This document shows, piece after piece, positions 6,953-14,707 of a stretch of 44,629 bases of DNA. Source of the DNA: Kiloniellales bacterium (lineage in GTDB: Bacteria > Pseudomonadota > Alphaproteobacteria > Kiloniellales > JAKSBE01); NCBI GenBank assembly GCA_022361275.1, contig JAKSBE010000089.1:1-44629 (forward strand), read 5' to 3'. Under the pieces are notes generated by a model. That model was not told the DNA's origin. It saw only the letters and a program-made list of their open reading frames with translations, and did no database searches. Both the position numbers and the translations under genes were made by a program. The number at the start of each line of letters is the position of its first letter. The first letter of the stretch is position 1.

Positions 6953-7454
6953 CGCGCGCGTCGCTTGTTCCGGCGCGGCTGCTCAGCCAGCGGTCGCCGA
7001 AATCGCTTTCAAGGTCGAGCTCGCTGGCCCGCTCCGCGGCACGCCGCCGCCGCCCCTCGACCGCCTCGGACAGGCAGCGCCATTTCCGCAGGGCCTTGCT
7101 CTGCGCGGCGAGGGCCCGCCGTGCCTCCTCGGCTTCGGCCTGGGCCTTCCGGACCCGGTCCTTGGCCGCCTCGGTTTCCGCGGCGAGGCGCCGCCGCTGC
7201 CGGTCCAGCTCCAGGATCCGATGGTTGACGCGCTCGATCGCGCCGGCCGAGAGGCGGCGCCCGATCATCGAGGCGTAGAGCCCGGACCGGTGCCGGCGCA
7301 GATCCGCCGCGAAGGCTTCTTCCCGCTCCGCGGCCGATATGCTGGCTTCGAGGGCCTTGGCCAGCTTCGCGCGGCATTCCTGCAGGGCCTGGCGGCTGCG
7401 CTCCTCGCGCCGTTCCTTGATGCGGGAGAGCGAGCCCAGTTGCCGAAGCGTCAT
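6945..7454 (-). CDS. sctO: T3SS stalk protein SctO
   Basis: A 169-residue, strongly charged, Arg/Ala/Glu-rich protein predicted to be one long helical hairpin coiled coil, as expected for the YscO/FliJ stalk that connects the ATPase ring to SctV. Its ATG overlaps the sctN stop (ATGA, 4 bp) and its end overlaps sctQ by 8 bp. Sequence is poorly conserved in this family, so the assignment relies on composition, size and its position between sctN and sctQ. Confidence 0.85.
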   Translation of the reverse strand: MTLRQLGSLSRIKERREERSRQALQECRAKLAKALEASISAAEREEAFAADLRRHRSGLYASMIGRRLSAGAIERVNHRILELDRQRRRLAAETEAAKDRVRKAQAEAEEARRALAAQSKALRKWRCLSEAVEGRRRRAAERASELDLESDFGDRWLSSRAGTSDARDG

Positions 7455-8788
7455 GCCGCCAGCCCCTCCAGCCGCTCGAGCGTCTCGGCCCAGGTCGCAT
7501 CGTCGTCGGCCCCCTGGCGGAGAAAGGCGTTGATCCGGCCGATCTTCTCGATCGCCTCGTCTGCCAGAGGGTCGTTGCCCTTCTGGTACTCGCCGACCTG
7601 GATCAGCAGCTCGACCGAGGCGTAGCGCGCAAGCAGTTCGCGCACATGGCTCGCGTGCTTGCGATGCGCCTCGCCTGCAACCGCTTCCATCAGCCGGCTG
7701 CGGCTGGCGAGCACGTCGATGGCCGGGAAGTGGCCGCGGTCGGCCAGCTCGGTCGAGAGCACGATGTGGCCGTCGAGGATGCCCCGGGTCTCTTCGGCGA
7801 TGGGATCCGACATCGGATCGCCCTCGACGAGGACCGAATAGAGGCCGGTGACGGCGCCCTTTTCCGAGGTCCCGGCGCGTTCCAGGAGCCGTGGCAGGGC
7901 GGCGAAGACCGAGGGCGGAAAGCCGCGCCGCGTCGGCGGCTCTCCGGCGGCGAGCCCGATCTCCCGCTGGGCCCTGGCGAAGCGGGTCAGGTTGTCCATC
8001 AGCAGCAGCACGTGACGGCCCTGGTCGCGGAAGCGCTCGGCGATGGCCGTCGCGGTGTAGGCGGCCTTGACCCGCTCCATCGCCGGCCGATCCGAGGTCG
8101 CCGCCACGACCACGGAGCGCGCGCGGGACTCCGCGTCGAGATGATGCTCGAGGAATTCCCGGACCTCCCGGCCGCGCTCGCCGATCAGGGCGATCACGGC
8201 GACGTCGACCTCGGCCCGGCTGATGATCCGTGCCAGCAGGGAGGACTTCCCGGCGCCGGGGGCGCCGAAGATGCCCACGCGCTGCCCCCTGCCGCAGGTC
8301 AGCAGTGCGTCGATGGCCCTGACGCCCAGGTGGATCGGCTCGGAGATCAGTTCCCGTGACAGGACGCTTGGCGGATCGCCCTGGATCGAGCAGAGGCCCT
8401 CCGCTCGAAGCTCGCCTTTTTCGGCGACGTCCAGGGCCTTGCCGAGGCTGTCCAGGGTTCGGCCCAGCAGCCCCGGGCCGAAGGGGATGCGCAGCGTGTC
8501 CGCGGTCGGCTCGACCTCGGTGCGGGTCGACAGGCCGTCGAGATCGCCGATCGGGGTCAGGAGCACCAGATCGCCGGTCAGGCCGATGACCTCCGCAAGC
8601 AGCTCCCGCCCGGCATGCGTGTCGTGCAGCCGGCAGACCTCGCCGAGGCGGACCTCGGGGACGGCGGCATGGATCACGGTGCCGACGATCTTCACGACCC
8701 TGCCTTTGACCGGCCGCGTGTCGATCGCGCGCAAGGCGCGCCTGACCCGGGGCAGAGCCCCCGTGAGCCTTTGCGGGCTAGCCCGCAT
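7451..8788 (-). CDS. sctN: T3SS ATPase SctN
   Basis: A 445-residue F1-beta-like ATPase of the SctN/FliI family. It has a Walker A loop GAPGAGKSS near residue 172, preceded by the family phrase ELISEPIHLGVRAIDALLTC, a Walker B region VLLLMDNLTRFARAQREIGL, and the following GEPPTRRGFPPSVFAALPRL. It unfolds substrates and releases chaperones at the base of the apparatus. The start overlaps the end of sctL by 11 bp and the stop overlaps sctO by 4 bp. Length and motifs are complete, so it should be active. Confidence 0.95.
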   Translation of the reverse strand: MRASPQRLTGALPRVRRALRAIDTRPVKGRVVKIVGTVIHAAVPEVRLGEVCRLHDTHAGRELLAEVIGLTGDLVLLTPIGDLDGLSTRTEVEPTADTLRIPFGPGLLGRTLDSLGKALDVAEKGELRAEGLCSIQGDPPSVLSRELISEPIHLGVRAIDALLTCGRGQRVGIFGAPGAGKSSLLARIISRAEVDVAVIALIGERGREVREFLEHHLDAESRARSVVVAATSDRPAMERVKAAYTATAIAERFRDQGRHVLLLMDNLTRFARAQREIGLAAGEPPTRRGFPPSVFAALPRLLERAGTSEKGAVTGLYSVLVEGDPMSDPIAEETRGILDGHIVLSTELADRGHFPAIDVLASRSRLMEAVAGEAHRKHASHVRELLARYASVELLIQVGEYQKGNDPLADEAIEKIGRINAFLRQGADDDATWAETLERLEGLAA

Positions 8789-9404
8789 TTCTCAACAAGG
8801 CGGCGCGCAAGCCTTCCTTGACGGCCGCAAGCTGGGCCTCGACCCCGGCCTCGATGAACCCGAACGCGCTTGCAACGACGCAGGATCCCGGCGGCAGCTT
8901 GTCGTCGCCTTGGACCACCGGGAGCGCGTGGGGATCCTCCCCGTCGAAGATCTGCTCCAGGCGGAGGCGGAGATCCGCTGCCTCGGCGGGGGCGACGTAG
9001 AGGGTCAGCCGCTTGTCGAGGCGCCGCTTCGACACCGCCTGGCAGGCCGCGCGCAGCAGCAGCTCCTTGTCGTCGAGCCTGCCGATGATCTGTTCGAGGG
9101 TTTCCATCACGAGATCGGCGACCTGCGCCTCGATGCCGGCGAGATAGCGGTCGATCGTCGCCGTGGTCTCGGCGACGAGCCTTGTGGCCTCCTCCGCGCC
9201 GGCCCGTCGCCCCTCTTCGATCGCCTCGCGCCTCCTGTCCCGGGCTTCCGCTTCCGCGGCCTGGCGGATCTCTTCCGCGCGCTTCCGGGCCTCCTGCAAG
9301 GTGATCCGGCCCTTGTTCCAGTCGAGCAGATCCTCGGCCCTCAGGATCGAGCTTTTCGAGTCGGCGTTCCGCTGGACCTCGTCCCGGGTCAGCTTCTCAG
9401 TCAT
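8778..9404 (-). CDS. sctL: T3SS stator protein SctL
   Basis: A 208-residue protein of the SctL/FliH family, which links the ATPase to the SctQ/SctK platform. The start MTEKLTRDEV at 9404 overlaps the end of sctK by 8 bp. Residues about 40-100 form a charged coiled coil with many Glu, Arg and Ala, as in FliH. The C-terminal half (from IDRYLAGIEAQVADLVMETL) is the conserved globular region, and includes GSCVVASAFGFIEAGVEAQL at its end. An upstream in-frame start at 9446 is possible but would overlap sctK more. Confidence 0.9.
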   Translation of the reverse strand: MTEKLTRDEVQRNADSKSSILRAEDLLDWNKGRITLQEARKRAEEIRQAAEAEARDRRREAIEEGRRAGAEEATRLVAETTATIDRYLAGIEAQVADLVMETLEQIIGRLDDKELLLRAACQAVSKRRLDKRLTLYVAPAEAADLRLRLEQIFDGEDPHALPVVQGDDKLPPGSCVVASAFGFIEAGVEAQLAAVKEGLRAALLRNAG

Positions 9405-10053
9405 CGCCCGCCAGCTCCCCTGCGACTGCGGCGACGAGCGCCGCACCCGTCTTCTCCAAGGCGGCGGGCGGGGCGCCAGCGTCCCAGTCGTCCGGCGCGT
9501 ACATCAGGGCCAGGCGTGCCCGCAGGCTGCCGGGCTGCGCGGCCGACCAGGACTTCAGGCAGGCGAGGCCGTCGCGCTCGACGCTGCGCCGCAGCGCGTC
9601 GAGCGGGATCGCGGCGGCCGTGCGATCGCTGAGCGGGAGATGGGCGAGCGCGAAGGCATGGGCTTCGGCGCCGAGGGCCTCGATGACCTGGCGCAGCGCC
9701 GTGCCCGTCACGACTGTCCGGAGGAAGCCGCCATGCCGGACGGCGCCGGCCAGCAGCGTCACGCGCCGCAGGTAGGCTGGTCCCCGCAGGACCATTCGCC
9801 GTTCGGCCGAGTGGAAGAGATCGAGGCCGCAGGGCGGCGCCCCGAGGGACCCGAGGACGCGCCTCGAAAGCTGACGCTTGGTCCGCGGGCAGGCGAGCAG
9901 GTTGCGCCGGGTGTTCTCCTCGAGCGCTGCCGGAAGCAGTCCGCTCAGCCGATCCGGGTGCAGATAGCTCAGGGGGCGGTAGTTGAAGGCGACGACCTGC
10001 CTCGCCAGATCCCCCCGTCCCGCCGCCTCGACGGTCTGCGTCGCCCCGGTCAT
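9397..10053 (-). CDS. sctK: T3SS sorting-platform protein SctK
   Basis: A 218-residue protein matching the YscK family in size and in the motif FNYRPLSYLHPDRL near the N-terminus. SctK bridges the cytoplasmic platform (SctQ/SctL) to the SctD ring. It starts four bases inside the end of sctJ (ATGA overlap) and overlaps sctL by 8 bp. Assignment combines the N-terminal motif with its place in the conserved J-K-L order. Confidence 0.85.
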   Translation of the reverse strand: MTGATQTVEAAGRGDLARQVVAFNYRPLSYLHPDRLSGLLPAALEENTRRNLLACPRTKRQLSRRVLGSLGAPPCGLDLFHSAERRMVLRGPAYLRRVTLLAGAVRHGGFLRTVVTGTALRQVIEALGAEAHAFALAHLPLSDRTAAAIPLDALRRSVERDGLACLKSWSAAQPGSLRARLALMYAPDDWDAGAPPAALEKTGAALVAAVAGELAGDD

Positions 10054-10853
10054 GCCGGTGGTGCCTCCCGTCGTCGGCGCTGCCAGTGCAGGAAGAGGGC
10101 GGCGTTGCCGAGCAGGACCGCGGCCAGAAGGCCGGCGAGCGCAAGGATCAGGGTCCTTGCGTCGCCGGCGCTCGACGACAGGCCGGCAAAGCCGATCGCG
10201 CTCTGCGGCCGCGCCGCGCCGGCGTCCTGCCGGCCGGTCCAGGCGGGCGCGGCGAAGAGCACGACCGAGACCTTGTCGTAGACCAGGCCTTCGATGCTGT
10301 TCGCGACGAGTATCTTGATCTGCGGCAGCAGCGCCTGGATCCGGGCGCGCTCGTCGTGCCGGATGAAGACGGAGGCGGAGGAGGGCGCCAGCTCCGAGCG
10401 CAGCGGGTCGTTCTCCGGCAGCACGATGTGGACGCGCGCGGAGAGCACGCCGTCGATCTCGCTGATCGTGCGCGACAGTTCCTGGCTCAAGGCGAAGATG
10501 AAGCGCGCCCGTTCCTCCATGGGCGAGGAGATCAGGCCCTCGCCGCTGAAGATGTCACCCAGGGTGGCGAAGTCCTCGCGGGGGTAACCCCGTTCTTTCA
10601 GGATCTCCACGGCGTCGGCGAAGCGGCTCTGGTCGACCATCACGCTGAAGACGCCGGGCGTGCTCGAGTCCCGGGCCGCAGGGATGTGGTTCTGCAGCAG
10701 GATCGCGGTCATTTCGTTGGCGTCGCGCTCGCTCAGGTTGCTGTAGAGCTCCTGCTTGCAGGCGGACAACAGCAGCAGGCCCAGGGCGAGCGCCAGCCGG
10801 GACGGTCGCCGGAGGGCCGCAAGGCCGAAACGGCTCATCAGGAGAAGGCCCAT
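10050..10853 (-). CDS. sctJ: T3SS inner-membrane ring lipoprotein SctJ
   Basis: A YscJ/FliF-family lipoprotein. The signal peptide ends in the lipobox LLLSAC (Cys32 with the start used here), followed by the ring-building motif LYSNLSERDANEM. A later stretch, SRTISEIDGVLSARVHIVLP, is the family hallmark, and a C-terminal transmembrane helix (LILALAGLLAAVLLGNAALF) precedes an Arg-rich tail. It forms the inner of the two periplasmic rings with SctD. The start is uncertain: ATG 10853 is used here, ATG 10838 would also give a good signal peptide, and GTG 10877 has the best-spaced GAGGG. Confidence 0.93.
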   Translation of the reverse strand: MGLLLMSRFGLAALRRPSRLALALGLLLLSACKQELYSNLSERDANEMTAILLQNHIPAARDSSTPGVFSVMVDQSRFADAVEILKERGYPREDFATLGDIFSGEGLISSPMEERARFIFALSQELSRTISEIDGVLSARVHIVLPENDPLRSELAPSSASVFIRHDERARIQALLPQIKILVANSIEGLVYDKVSVVLFAAPAWTGRQDAGAARPQSAIGFAGLSSSAGDARTLILALAGLLAAVLLGNAALFLHWQRRRREAPPA

Positions 10854-10881
10854 GGCAGTGCCTCGCTTGCCCGACACGCGG

Positions 10882-11424
10882 CTATTGCCCTCGGAGCAAC
10901 GTGTTGACCGAGTGGGTCGAGTTGCCGACCGAGCGGGCGACGAAGTTGAGCTCCAGGTTGCGGTCGTTGAGCATCTGGACCGATTCCAGCATGGCCTTCA
11001 TCTTGTCCAGGTTCATGAAGCCGTCGAGGCCGGCAAGGGCGCCCGTCGCCCCGGAGGCCGATTCCCCAGCGCCTGTCGCGCCGAGGTTCTGCGCCGCCGG
11101 TCCCGGCGCGCCGGGCAGGGCCTCGGTCACGGAAACCCAGCTCTTTTCGGTGCTGCCACCGACCTCCAGGCCCTTCATCTCCTCCATGTTCTGGTGCACG
11201 CTTTCCAGGGATTGCAGGACCTTGTCGCCGAGCGCGCTGGGGCTGGCCAGGAGTCTGGCCTGGGCCTCGGGAGTCCGGCTGACCGCAGTCATCCCGCCGG
11301 GTTGCTGGGTCATGAAATCCCGGAGCGTGGTTTCGGAGGCCCTATCGAGGTGACCCGCGTCGAGGTGACCCGGGTCGGTCACTTCGCGGGAGCTGGCCAG
11401 CGGGGCAACAGAGTCGAGCGACAT
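10882..11424 (-). CDS. sctI: T3SS inner rod protein SctI
   Basis: A 180-residue protein whose C-terminal 60 residues match the YscI/SctI inner-rod family: FMNLDKMKAMLESVQMLNDR and the ending VGNSTHSVNTLLRGQ. The N-terminal 110 residues are low in complexity. The start at 11424 follows AGGAGAAG by 5 bases. SctI links the export gate to the needle base. A 15-bp in-frame tandem duplication near the N-terminus repeats GHLDA/GHLDR. Position just before sctJ is canonical (G-H-I-J-K-L order). Confidence 0.9.
   Translation of the reverse strand: MSLDSVAPLASSREVTDPGHLDAGHLDRASETTLRDFMTQQPGGMTAVSRTPEAQARLLASPSALGDKVLQSLESVHQNMEEMKGLEVGGSTEKSWVSVTEALPGAPGPAAQNLGATGAGESASGATGALAGLDGFMNLDKMKAMLESVQMLNDRNLELNFVARSVGNSTHSVNTLLRGQ
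11345..11374. repeat. 15-bp tandem duplication in sctI
   Basis: TCGAGGTGACCCGCG at 11345-11359 is followed directly by the same unit with one change (11360-11374). In sctI it adds five residues in frame. Confidence 0.85.
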
Positions 11425-11554
11425 TTTGCTTCTCCTGGAGCTGCGGACGCCTGGGAACTGCGGGCGTTTGGTTGCGGTCGCCGCGGTGATGCCGCGGAAG
11501 CGCCACGGGGCTGAGGCCGTCGTTTCCGAGGCGGCGTCGTGTCGCGCTGCGTGG

Positions 11555-11905
11555 CTATGCCTGCGCCTTGCGGCTGTGGGTCCGGCCGCGGGGCGGGCCG
11601 CCGCCGCCGGCGCCGAGGCAGCGCACGCCCGGCAGGAGAATAGCTTTGGGAATCGTGAGGAAGACAATGAGGAGGAGAGACGAGGGCAGGCCGCGGGTCG
11701 CCGAAGCGGGGGTCCTGAGCGCCCGCACCACGGTCTGAAGAATGCGCGTTCGGGCCAGGGCCGCGAGCAGCGCGCGCGCAAAGGCGGCGCCTGCCTCCGA
11801 CGGGGCCGCCTTCGCGGCCGGCGTGCGGCCGAGCCGGAGCGCGACCAGCCCAAGCGGCTGGCTCTCGGCGAAGGCTTGTGCTGTTCCCTGTTCCATGGTC
11901 CGCAT
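11555..11905 (-). CDS. Small hydrophobic-tailed hypothetical protein, family copy A
   Basis: A possible 116-residue protein (or 113 from the second ATG, 11896) between sctI and the small secreted candidates. It has GC-rich third codon positions like its neighbours. The middle reads RILQTVVRAL, then a hydrophobic segment SSLLLIVFLTIPKAILLPGV and a Gly-rich GAGGGGP tail. A plus-strand frame at 25382-25702 has the same layout (LLRRVVRTL, FSLLLTTL, PGLR, GAGGGGP), so they may be paralogues. The ribosome site is weak. The name and role are unknown; a chance open frame in GC-rich DNA cannot be excluded. Confidence 0.35.
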   Translation of the reverse strand: MRTMEQGTAQAFAESQPLGLVALRLGRTPAAKAAPSEAGAAFARALLAALARTRILQTVVRALRTPASATRGLPSSLLLIVFLTIPKAILLPGVRCLGAGGGGPPRGRTHSRKAQA

Positions 11906-12034
11906 CCAGCTGATGAGCGTTTCCCATCGACCTGCGGGTTCTTCGGCCCGCCGTCGGCGTCCTGGCCGGGACGGTGCCGGGGATCCTCCGGGCCCCGACG
12001 GGCGGGACCCGGAGTCCGTCGTCAGTCGCGTGCC

Positions 12035-12382
12035 TTAGGCGGTCGCGGTGCTGGCGTCGTCGCCGGCGGAGTCCGAAGCCATCTGCTCCATCGCCGGCGC
12101 CAGGGCCATGAGGAGCTGGCCAAGCGCTTCCAGCAGGGCGCCGAGCTGCGCTTCCAGACCGCTTCCGGCGCTCTCGGAACCGCTGCCGCTTTCGGCGGCG
12201 TCTTCGGAACCGCTGACCTGATCCGCAATCTGCGACAGGAGCTGCTCGAAGGTGTCGCCGACACCGGATCCCTCGAACCGGTTCGACACGCCGGCATCGT
12301 CGCTCTTGTTGTTGAGACCGACGGCATCGGTCAGTCCGGAAAAGGCACCGACAGCGGCGCCACCGATGATGTTACCCAACAT
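12035..12382 (-). CDS. Small Gly/Ser-rich putative T3SS-secreted protein (harpin-like composition)
   Basis: A 115-residue protein starting MLGNIIGGAAVGAFSGLTDA at 12382. AAGGAGGGA lies 6 bases before the ATG, an unusually strong ribosome site. It lacks cysteine, is rich in Gly, Ser and Ala, has an acidic middle, and carries an amphipathic Leu/Ala helix near the end (LGALLEALGQLLMALAPAME). These are harpin- or translocator-like properties. It occupies the place between sctG and sctI where Ysc loci hold yscH (secreted YopR). I do not recognise the family; secretion is inferred from context and composition. Confidence 0.6.
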   Translation of the reverse strand: MLGNIIGGAAVGAFSGLTDAVGLNNKSDDAGVSNRFEGSGVGDTFEQLLSQIADQVSGSEDAAESGSGSESAGSGLEAQLGALLEALGQLLMALAPAMEQMASDSAGDDASTATA

Positions 12383-12546
12383 GATAGTCCCTCCTTATTG
12401 AACGGGTCTTTCCTCACAACGCCGGCCGATGGGCCATGACCCGAAACCCGAGGCGCCGGCTCCCTCCTCACGCGCGTCGGCCAGCGACGAGACGAAGCTC
12501 TGCCGAGCGGCGCGAACCGCAATGCAAGACTCCCTCCTGCGGTCCG

Positions 12547-12744
12547 TCAGTAGAAGCTGTCGTCCTGATCCAGCCAGAGGCTGTCGATCAGGCCGCTGAA
12601 GAAAAACTGCATCTGGAACAACTGCTGCAGCATCATCACCTGTTGCAGCTGCGCCGTGAAAGCCGTGTCGACCGGCTCGGCGGCCGCGTCCTGGGCCTTG
12701 GGCAGTTGCGCGCCGGGCGTCGTGGGTGTGCTTTCCATCTCCAA
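12547..12744 (-). CDS. Small Gln/Met-rich putative T3SS-secreted protein
   Basis: A 65-residue protein (63 if the second ATG at 12738 is used) with GGAG a few bases upstream. The N-terminal half is polar, and the rest is a helix rich in Gln, Met and Phe: AQLQQVMMLQQLFQMQFFFS, then LIDSLWLDQDD. The AQLQ...MML pattern with a following DQ(D/N) resembles the C-terminal tail of the 293-residue protein at 1517-2398 (AQLQMMLAIALMQIIM, SAQDQN). It lies directly after sctG. It could be a needle-tip, rod or translocator component; no known family is recognised. Confidence 0.55.
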   Translation of the reverse strand: MEMESTPTTPGAQLPKAQDAAAEPVDTAFTAQLQQVMMLQQLFQMQFFFSGLIDSLWLDQDDSFY

Positions 12745-12770
12745 GCTCCAGCAAGGGCCTCAAAGGGCCG

Positions 12771-13160
12771 TCAGGCGTCGACCTTGATCTTTCCGCTCAT
12801 CAGCCGGGCGATCTGCTTCGCCGGACCGTCCGCGCCCTGCAGGAGTTCGCGCTGGACCGGGTCGGCTTCCTCGGAGCGGCCGCCCATCATCAAGGCGACC
12901 ATCAGCATGGCCTTGGCCTCCGCGGCGCCGTTCTTCGCGGTGACGCCGTCCCTGCGCAGGATGCGCGCGGCTTCCTGGAAGTTGCCGTGCGTCATCTCCG
13001 TGAGCGCGTAGCCGATCGCCGCCGCCGCGTTGTCGGGCCGCAGGTGCCGCAGCGCGTCGAAGATCGGCTTCGCGCGCTTGCCGTGGCCCTGGACCGCGGC
13101 CGACAGGGCGACCTCCGAGAGCAGCTTCAGGTCTTTGGGATCGAGGCTTGGCGCGGTCAT
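12771..13160 (-). CDS. sctG: TPR protein, probable needle chaperone SctG
   Basis: A 129-residue helical protein with TPR-like repeats (VQGHGKRAKPIFDALRHLRP and NAAAAIGYALTEMTHGNFQE). It resembles the HrpB1/HrpK and YscG group of small TPR proteins. YscG binds the needle subunit with YscE and keeps it soluble before export. GGAGGG lies about 9 bases before the ATG. The gene sits in G-(H)-I order, and a YscE-like gene is nearby on the other strand, so an E-F-G chaperone complex is plausible. The exact family cannot be fixed by eye. Confidence 0.7.
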   Translation of the reverse strand: MTAPSLDPKDLKLLSEVALSAAVQGHGKRAKPIFDALRHLRPDNAAAAIGYALTEMTHGNFQEAARILRRDGVTAKNGAAEAKAMLMVALMMGGRSEEADPVQRELLQGADGPAKQIARLMSGKIKVDA

Positions 13161-13228
13161 GATGTCTCGCCCTCCAAGAATCTTTGCCCCTCCGGGGCGG
13201 GTTGGTACCGAACGGGAAGCCGGCCTGG

Positions 13229-13279
13229 AATCATGATTCCGAAATCACGACCCCGAAATCATGATTCCGAAATCACGAC
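13229..13279. repeat. 28-bp tandem duplication at the end of sctC1
   Basis: A 28-bp unit beginning AATCATGATTCCGAAATCAC is repeated once (13229-13256, then 13257-13279 as a partial second copy of 23 bp). It lies just past and across the sctC1 stop codon. The element GAAATCA(C/T)GA occurs three times within it. Confidence 0.85.
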
Positions 13280-13941
13280 TGGGGATCCCTTCGGCCACGG
13301 AAAACGCCGACGTCGGCCCCGGCCCGCTTGCCCAGGGCGAGGAGCGTTTCCTCGATCAGCTCCACGTAGCGCGGCGGGCCCGAGACGAGCGCGAGATTGG
13401 ACTCGTCACTGAAGCGGAGCGGATAGCGGGCATCCAGGATGTCCAGGTTCAGCAGTTCCGATTCCAGTTCCGTGAAGCCGACCGGGCCGAGCGCCAGCAT
13501 GCGCGCCTCGGCCTCGGATCTGGCCGTGACGTAGAGGGTCTCGCCTTCGTAGTACCAGTCGAAACTGAACTGGCGCGCCAGGGCGTCGATGAACAGGCGC
13601 GCCGTGACCCCGGGCCAGTCGCCCCGGATCTGTCCGTCGATCTCGTCGCTGAGCTGGACCCGGAAACCGAGGTTGTCGGCGAACTCCCGCAGAACGTCCC
13701 GCAGGTCCTGATCGACGATGACGTAGTCGTAGGGCTCCGAGAACCACGGCGGGTCCGCCGCCGCCGCCGGCGGCGCGAAGGCCGAAAGCATGGTCAGCGC
13801 GGCCAGGAACACGGAGATGCGGCGCCACCCAGGGACGCCGATGCGGGGATACGGAATTCTCCGCAGAGCGCCGGCCAGATCGAACCTCGCGACCGCCGGG
13901 AGATCTATGAAAAACCGCTCCGACACTGGGAAGTCTCGCAT
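13273..13941 (-). CDS. Short secretin N-domain protein SctC1 (NolW/RhcC1-like)
   Basis: A 222-residue protein equivalent only to the N-terminal domains of T3SS secretins. A hydrophobic signal (ISVFLAALTMLSAFAPPAAA, about residues 43-62) precedes YDYVIVDQDLRDVLREFADN, the N0 domain. A second small domain follows, with SNLALVSGPPRYVELIEETL. There is no beta-barrel (secretin) domain. Rhizobial T3SS also split the secretin, with NolW/RhcC1 carrying this part in a similar length (about 230 residues). The barrel here is probably provided by the Tad-type secretin at 22489-24765. The gene leads the minus-strand operon. The first 40 residues form a long positively charged region before the signal, so the true start may be later. 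Confidence 0.85.
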   Translation of the reverse strand: MRDFPVSERFFIDLPAVARFDLAGALRRIPYPRIGVPGWRRISVFLAALTMLSAFAPPAAAADPPWFSEPYDYVIVDQDLRDVLREFADNLGFRVQLSDEIDGQIRGDWPGVTARLFIDALARQFSFDWYYEGETLYVTARSEAEARMLALGPVGFTELESELLNLDILDARYPLRFSDESNLALVSGPPRYVELIEETLLALGKRAGADVGVFRGRRDPQS

Positions 13942-13984
13942 TCTCTGTTACAGACGTATTACAAGAACTTCTCCCTATAGTGGT

Positions 13985-14024
13985 GTTAACCATAACGCTG
14001 AAAGCGCTCTCAGTGGCGTGTCAT
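13985..14024 (-). promoter_or_regulatory. Two-box motif, copy 2, with central palindrome, upstream of sctC1
   Basis: On the minus strand ATGACACGC (14024-14016) and ATGGTTAAC (13993-13985) are 31 bp apart. Between them lies CTGAGAGCGCTTTCAG (14013-13998), a 16-bp near-perfect palindrome. The motif ends 43 bases before the sctC1 ATG. A CTATAG element follows closely. This looks like the control site of the main minus-strand T3SS operon; the cognate regulator is unknown. Confidence 0.45.
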
Positions 14025-14149
14025 AGCTATGGCCTCTATGGTGCGTGCTCGGATTTCTCCCGAATTTATTGACTTTCAGCGACATAAGCCGCTCCAAAAC
14101 TCGATGTTGCCTAAGAAGTCAGCAGCGGATGGAAGTGGCGGACACAGCC

Positions 14150-14219
14150 ATGACACAGTTTTCGTGCTCTACCCTCCGTTGACTCCCTTTGCGCTTCACA
14201 CAATGGTTAAGGTGTGAAG
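14150..14219 (+). promoter_or_regulatory. Two-box motif, copy 4, with inverted repeat, upstream of sctE-sctF
   Basis: In the divergent region the plus strand carries ATGACACAG (14150-14158) and ATGGTTAAG (14203-14211). The second box forms the loop of an inverted repeat, CTTCACAC (14194-14201) and GTGTGAAG (14212-14219). Spacing of the boxes is 53 bp, about two helical turns more than in the other copies. The repeat ends 37 bases before the sctE frame, so it may be an operator for the plus-strand operon. The rest of the 13942-14256 region holds no gene that I can support. Confidence 0.4.
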
Positions 14220-14256
14220 AGCGGTCAGCTCTTTCTCGCCGAGGGAGTCTGTTAAA

Positions 14257-14499
14257 TTGAGCAAAACTCAGCTTATTTTCGTGGATGTCGACAAAGCACT
14301 GGCGAAAGATTCTACAGGAGCGGTTTTGCGTGAACTGCGGGATCAGTTGGCCCGCGGCGAAGATCGCTGTCGTTCCGTGTTGGACAGCGGTGTGACGCCG
14401 GCCGAAGCGGAGCACCTGAGTTTACTGCTCTCGGCCTATGCCGCAGGCTCCGAACTGCTGCCCACTTTGTGGCAAATCCACCAAAGGAGGGAAGAATGA
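14257..14499 (+). CDS. Small helical protein, probable needle co-chaperone SctE (YscE-like)
   Basis: An 80-residue, mainly helical protein (STGAVLRELRDQLARGEDRC and SGVTPAEAEHLSLLLSAYAA). YscE-family needle co-chaperones have this size and a two-helix hairpin. It begins the plus-strand T3SS operon and overlaps the next gene by ATGA (4 bp), which is the candidate needle subunit. Ysc loci have the same E-F order. Sequence identity in this family is low, so the name comes from size, helicity and position. The start follows a TTAAATTGAG stretch and could be TTG at 14257. Confidence 0.55.
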   Translation: MSKTQLIFVDVDKALAKDSTGAVLRELRDQLARGEDRCRSVLDSGVTPAEAEHLSLLLSAYAAGSELLPTLWQIHQRREE

Positions 14500-14693
14500 C
14501 GACGACAACCGGAGTCGGCTCAGGCACCGACATCTTCAACACCGAGGGCGCTTTTTCCGGGGCCGATGAGTTTCAGCAAGCGGTCAACGAGCTGAACGAC
14601 CAGGCCATGGCGCAGAATCTCGAGGCCAAGAAGGAAGCGCAGCAAACCAGCCTTGAAAACGCGATCATCGGTGCCACCGTTCGACCGAGCTAA
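14496..14693 (+). CDS. Candidate T3SS needle subunit SctF
   Basis: A 65-residue acidic-to-neutral helical protein. The ATG at 14496 follows AAAGGAGGGAAGA, the strongest ribosome site of the operon, as expected for an abundant subunit. It starts MTTTTGVGSGTDIFNTEG, with a helix ADEFQQAVNELNDQAMAQNL and the end LENAIIGATVRPS. T3SS needle proteins are 65-85 residues with a polar N-terminus and a helical hairpin, and the last part resembles the family's STIV(R/K) region only loosely. A hairpin directly after the gene would leave sctF expressed above sctD. It might instead be another small secreted protein. Confidence 0.6.
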   Translation: MTTTTGVGSGTDIFNTEGAFSGADEFQQAVNELNDQAMAQNLEAKKEAQQTSLENAIIGATVRPS

Positions 14694-14707
14694 AGCTTAA
14701 TTCGTCA

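Noticed and set aside
12383-12546. Tiny frames after the extra GGAGGGA elements between the two small secreted-protein genes (for example a 19-codon TTG frame)
   Set aside because: Start codons are weak, peptides are Arg-rich and very short, and nothing similar is seen elsewhere. Leader-peptide function cannot be supported.
13229-13279. Repeat near the sctC1 end considered as a CRISPR-like or integration site
   Set aside because: There are only two tandem units without spacers, and the same kind of duplication occurs all over the window, so slippage is the simpler explanation.
14029-14217. A 62-codon plus-strand frame in the divergent sctC1/sctE promoter region
   Set aside because: No ribosome site, and it crosses the inverted repeat and two-box motif; the overlapping minus frame (14119-14415) is antisense to sctE.
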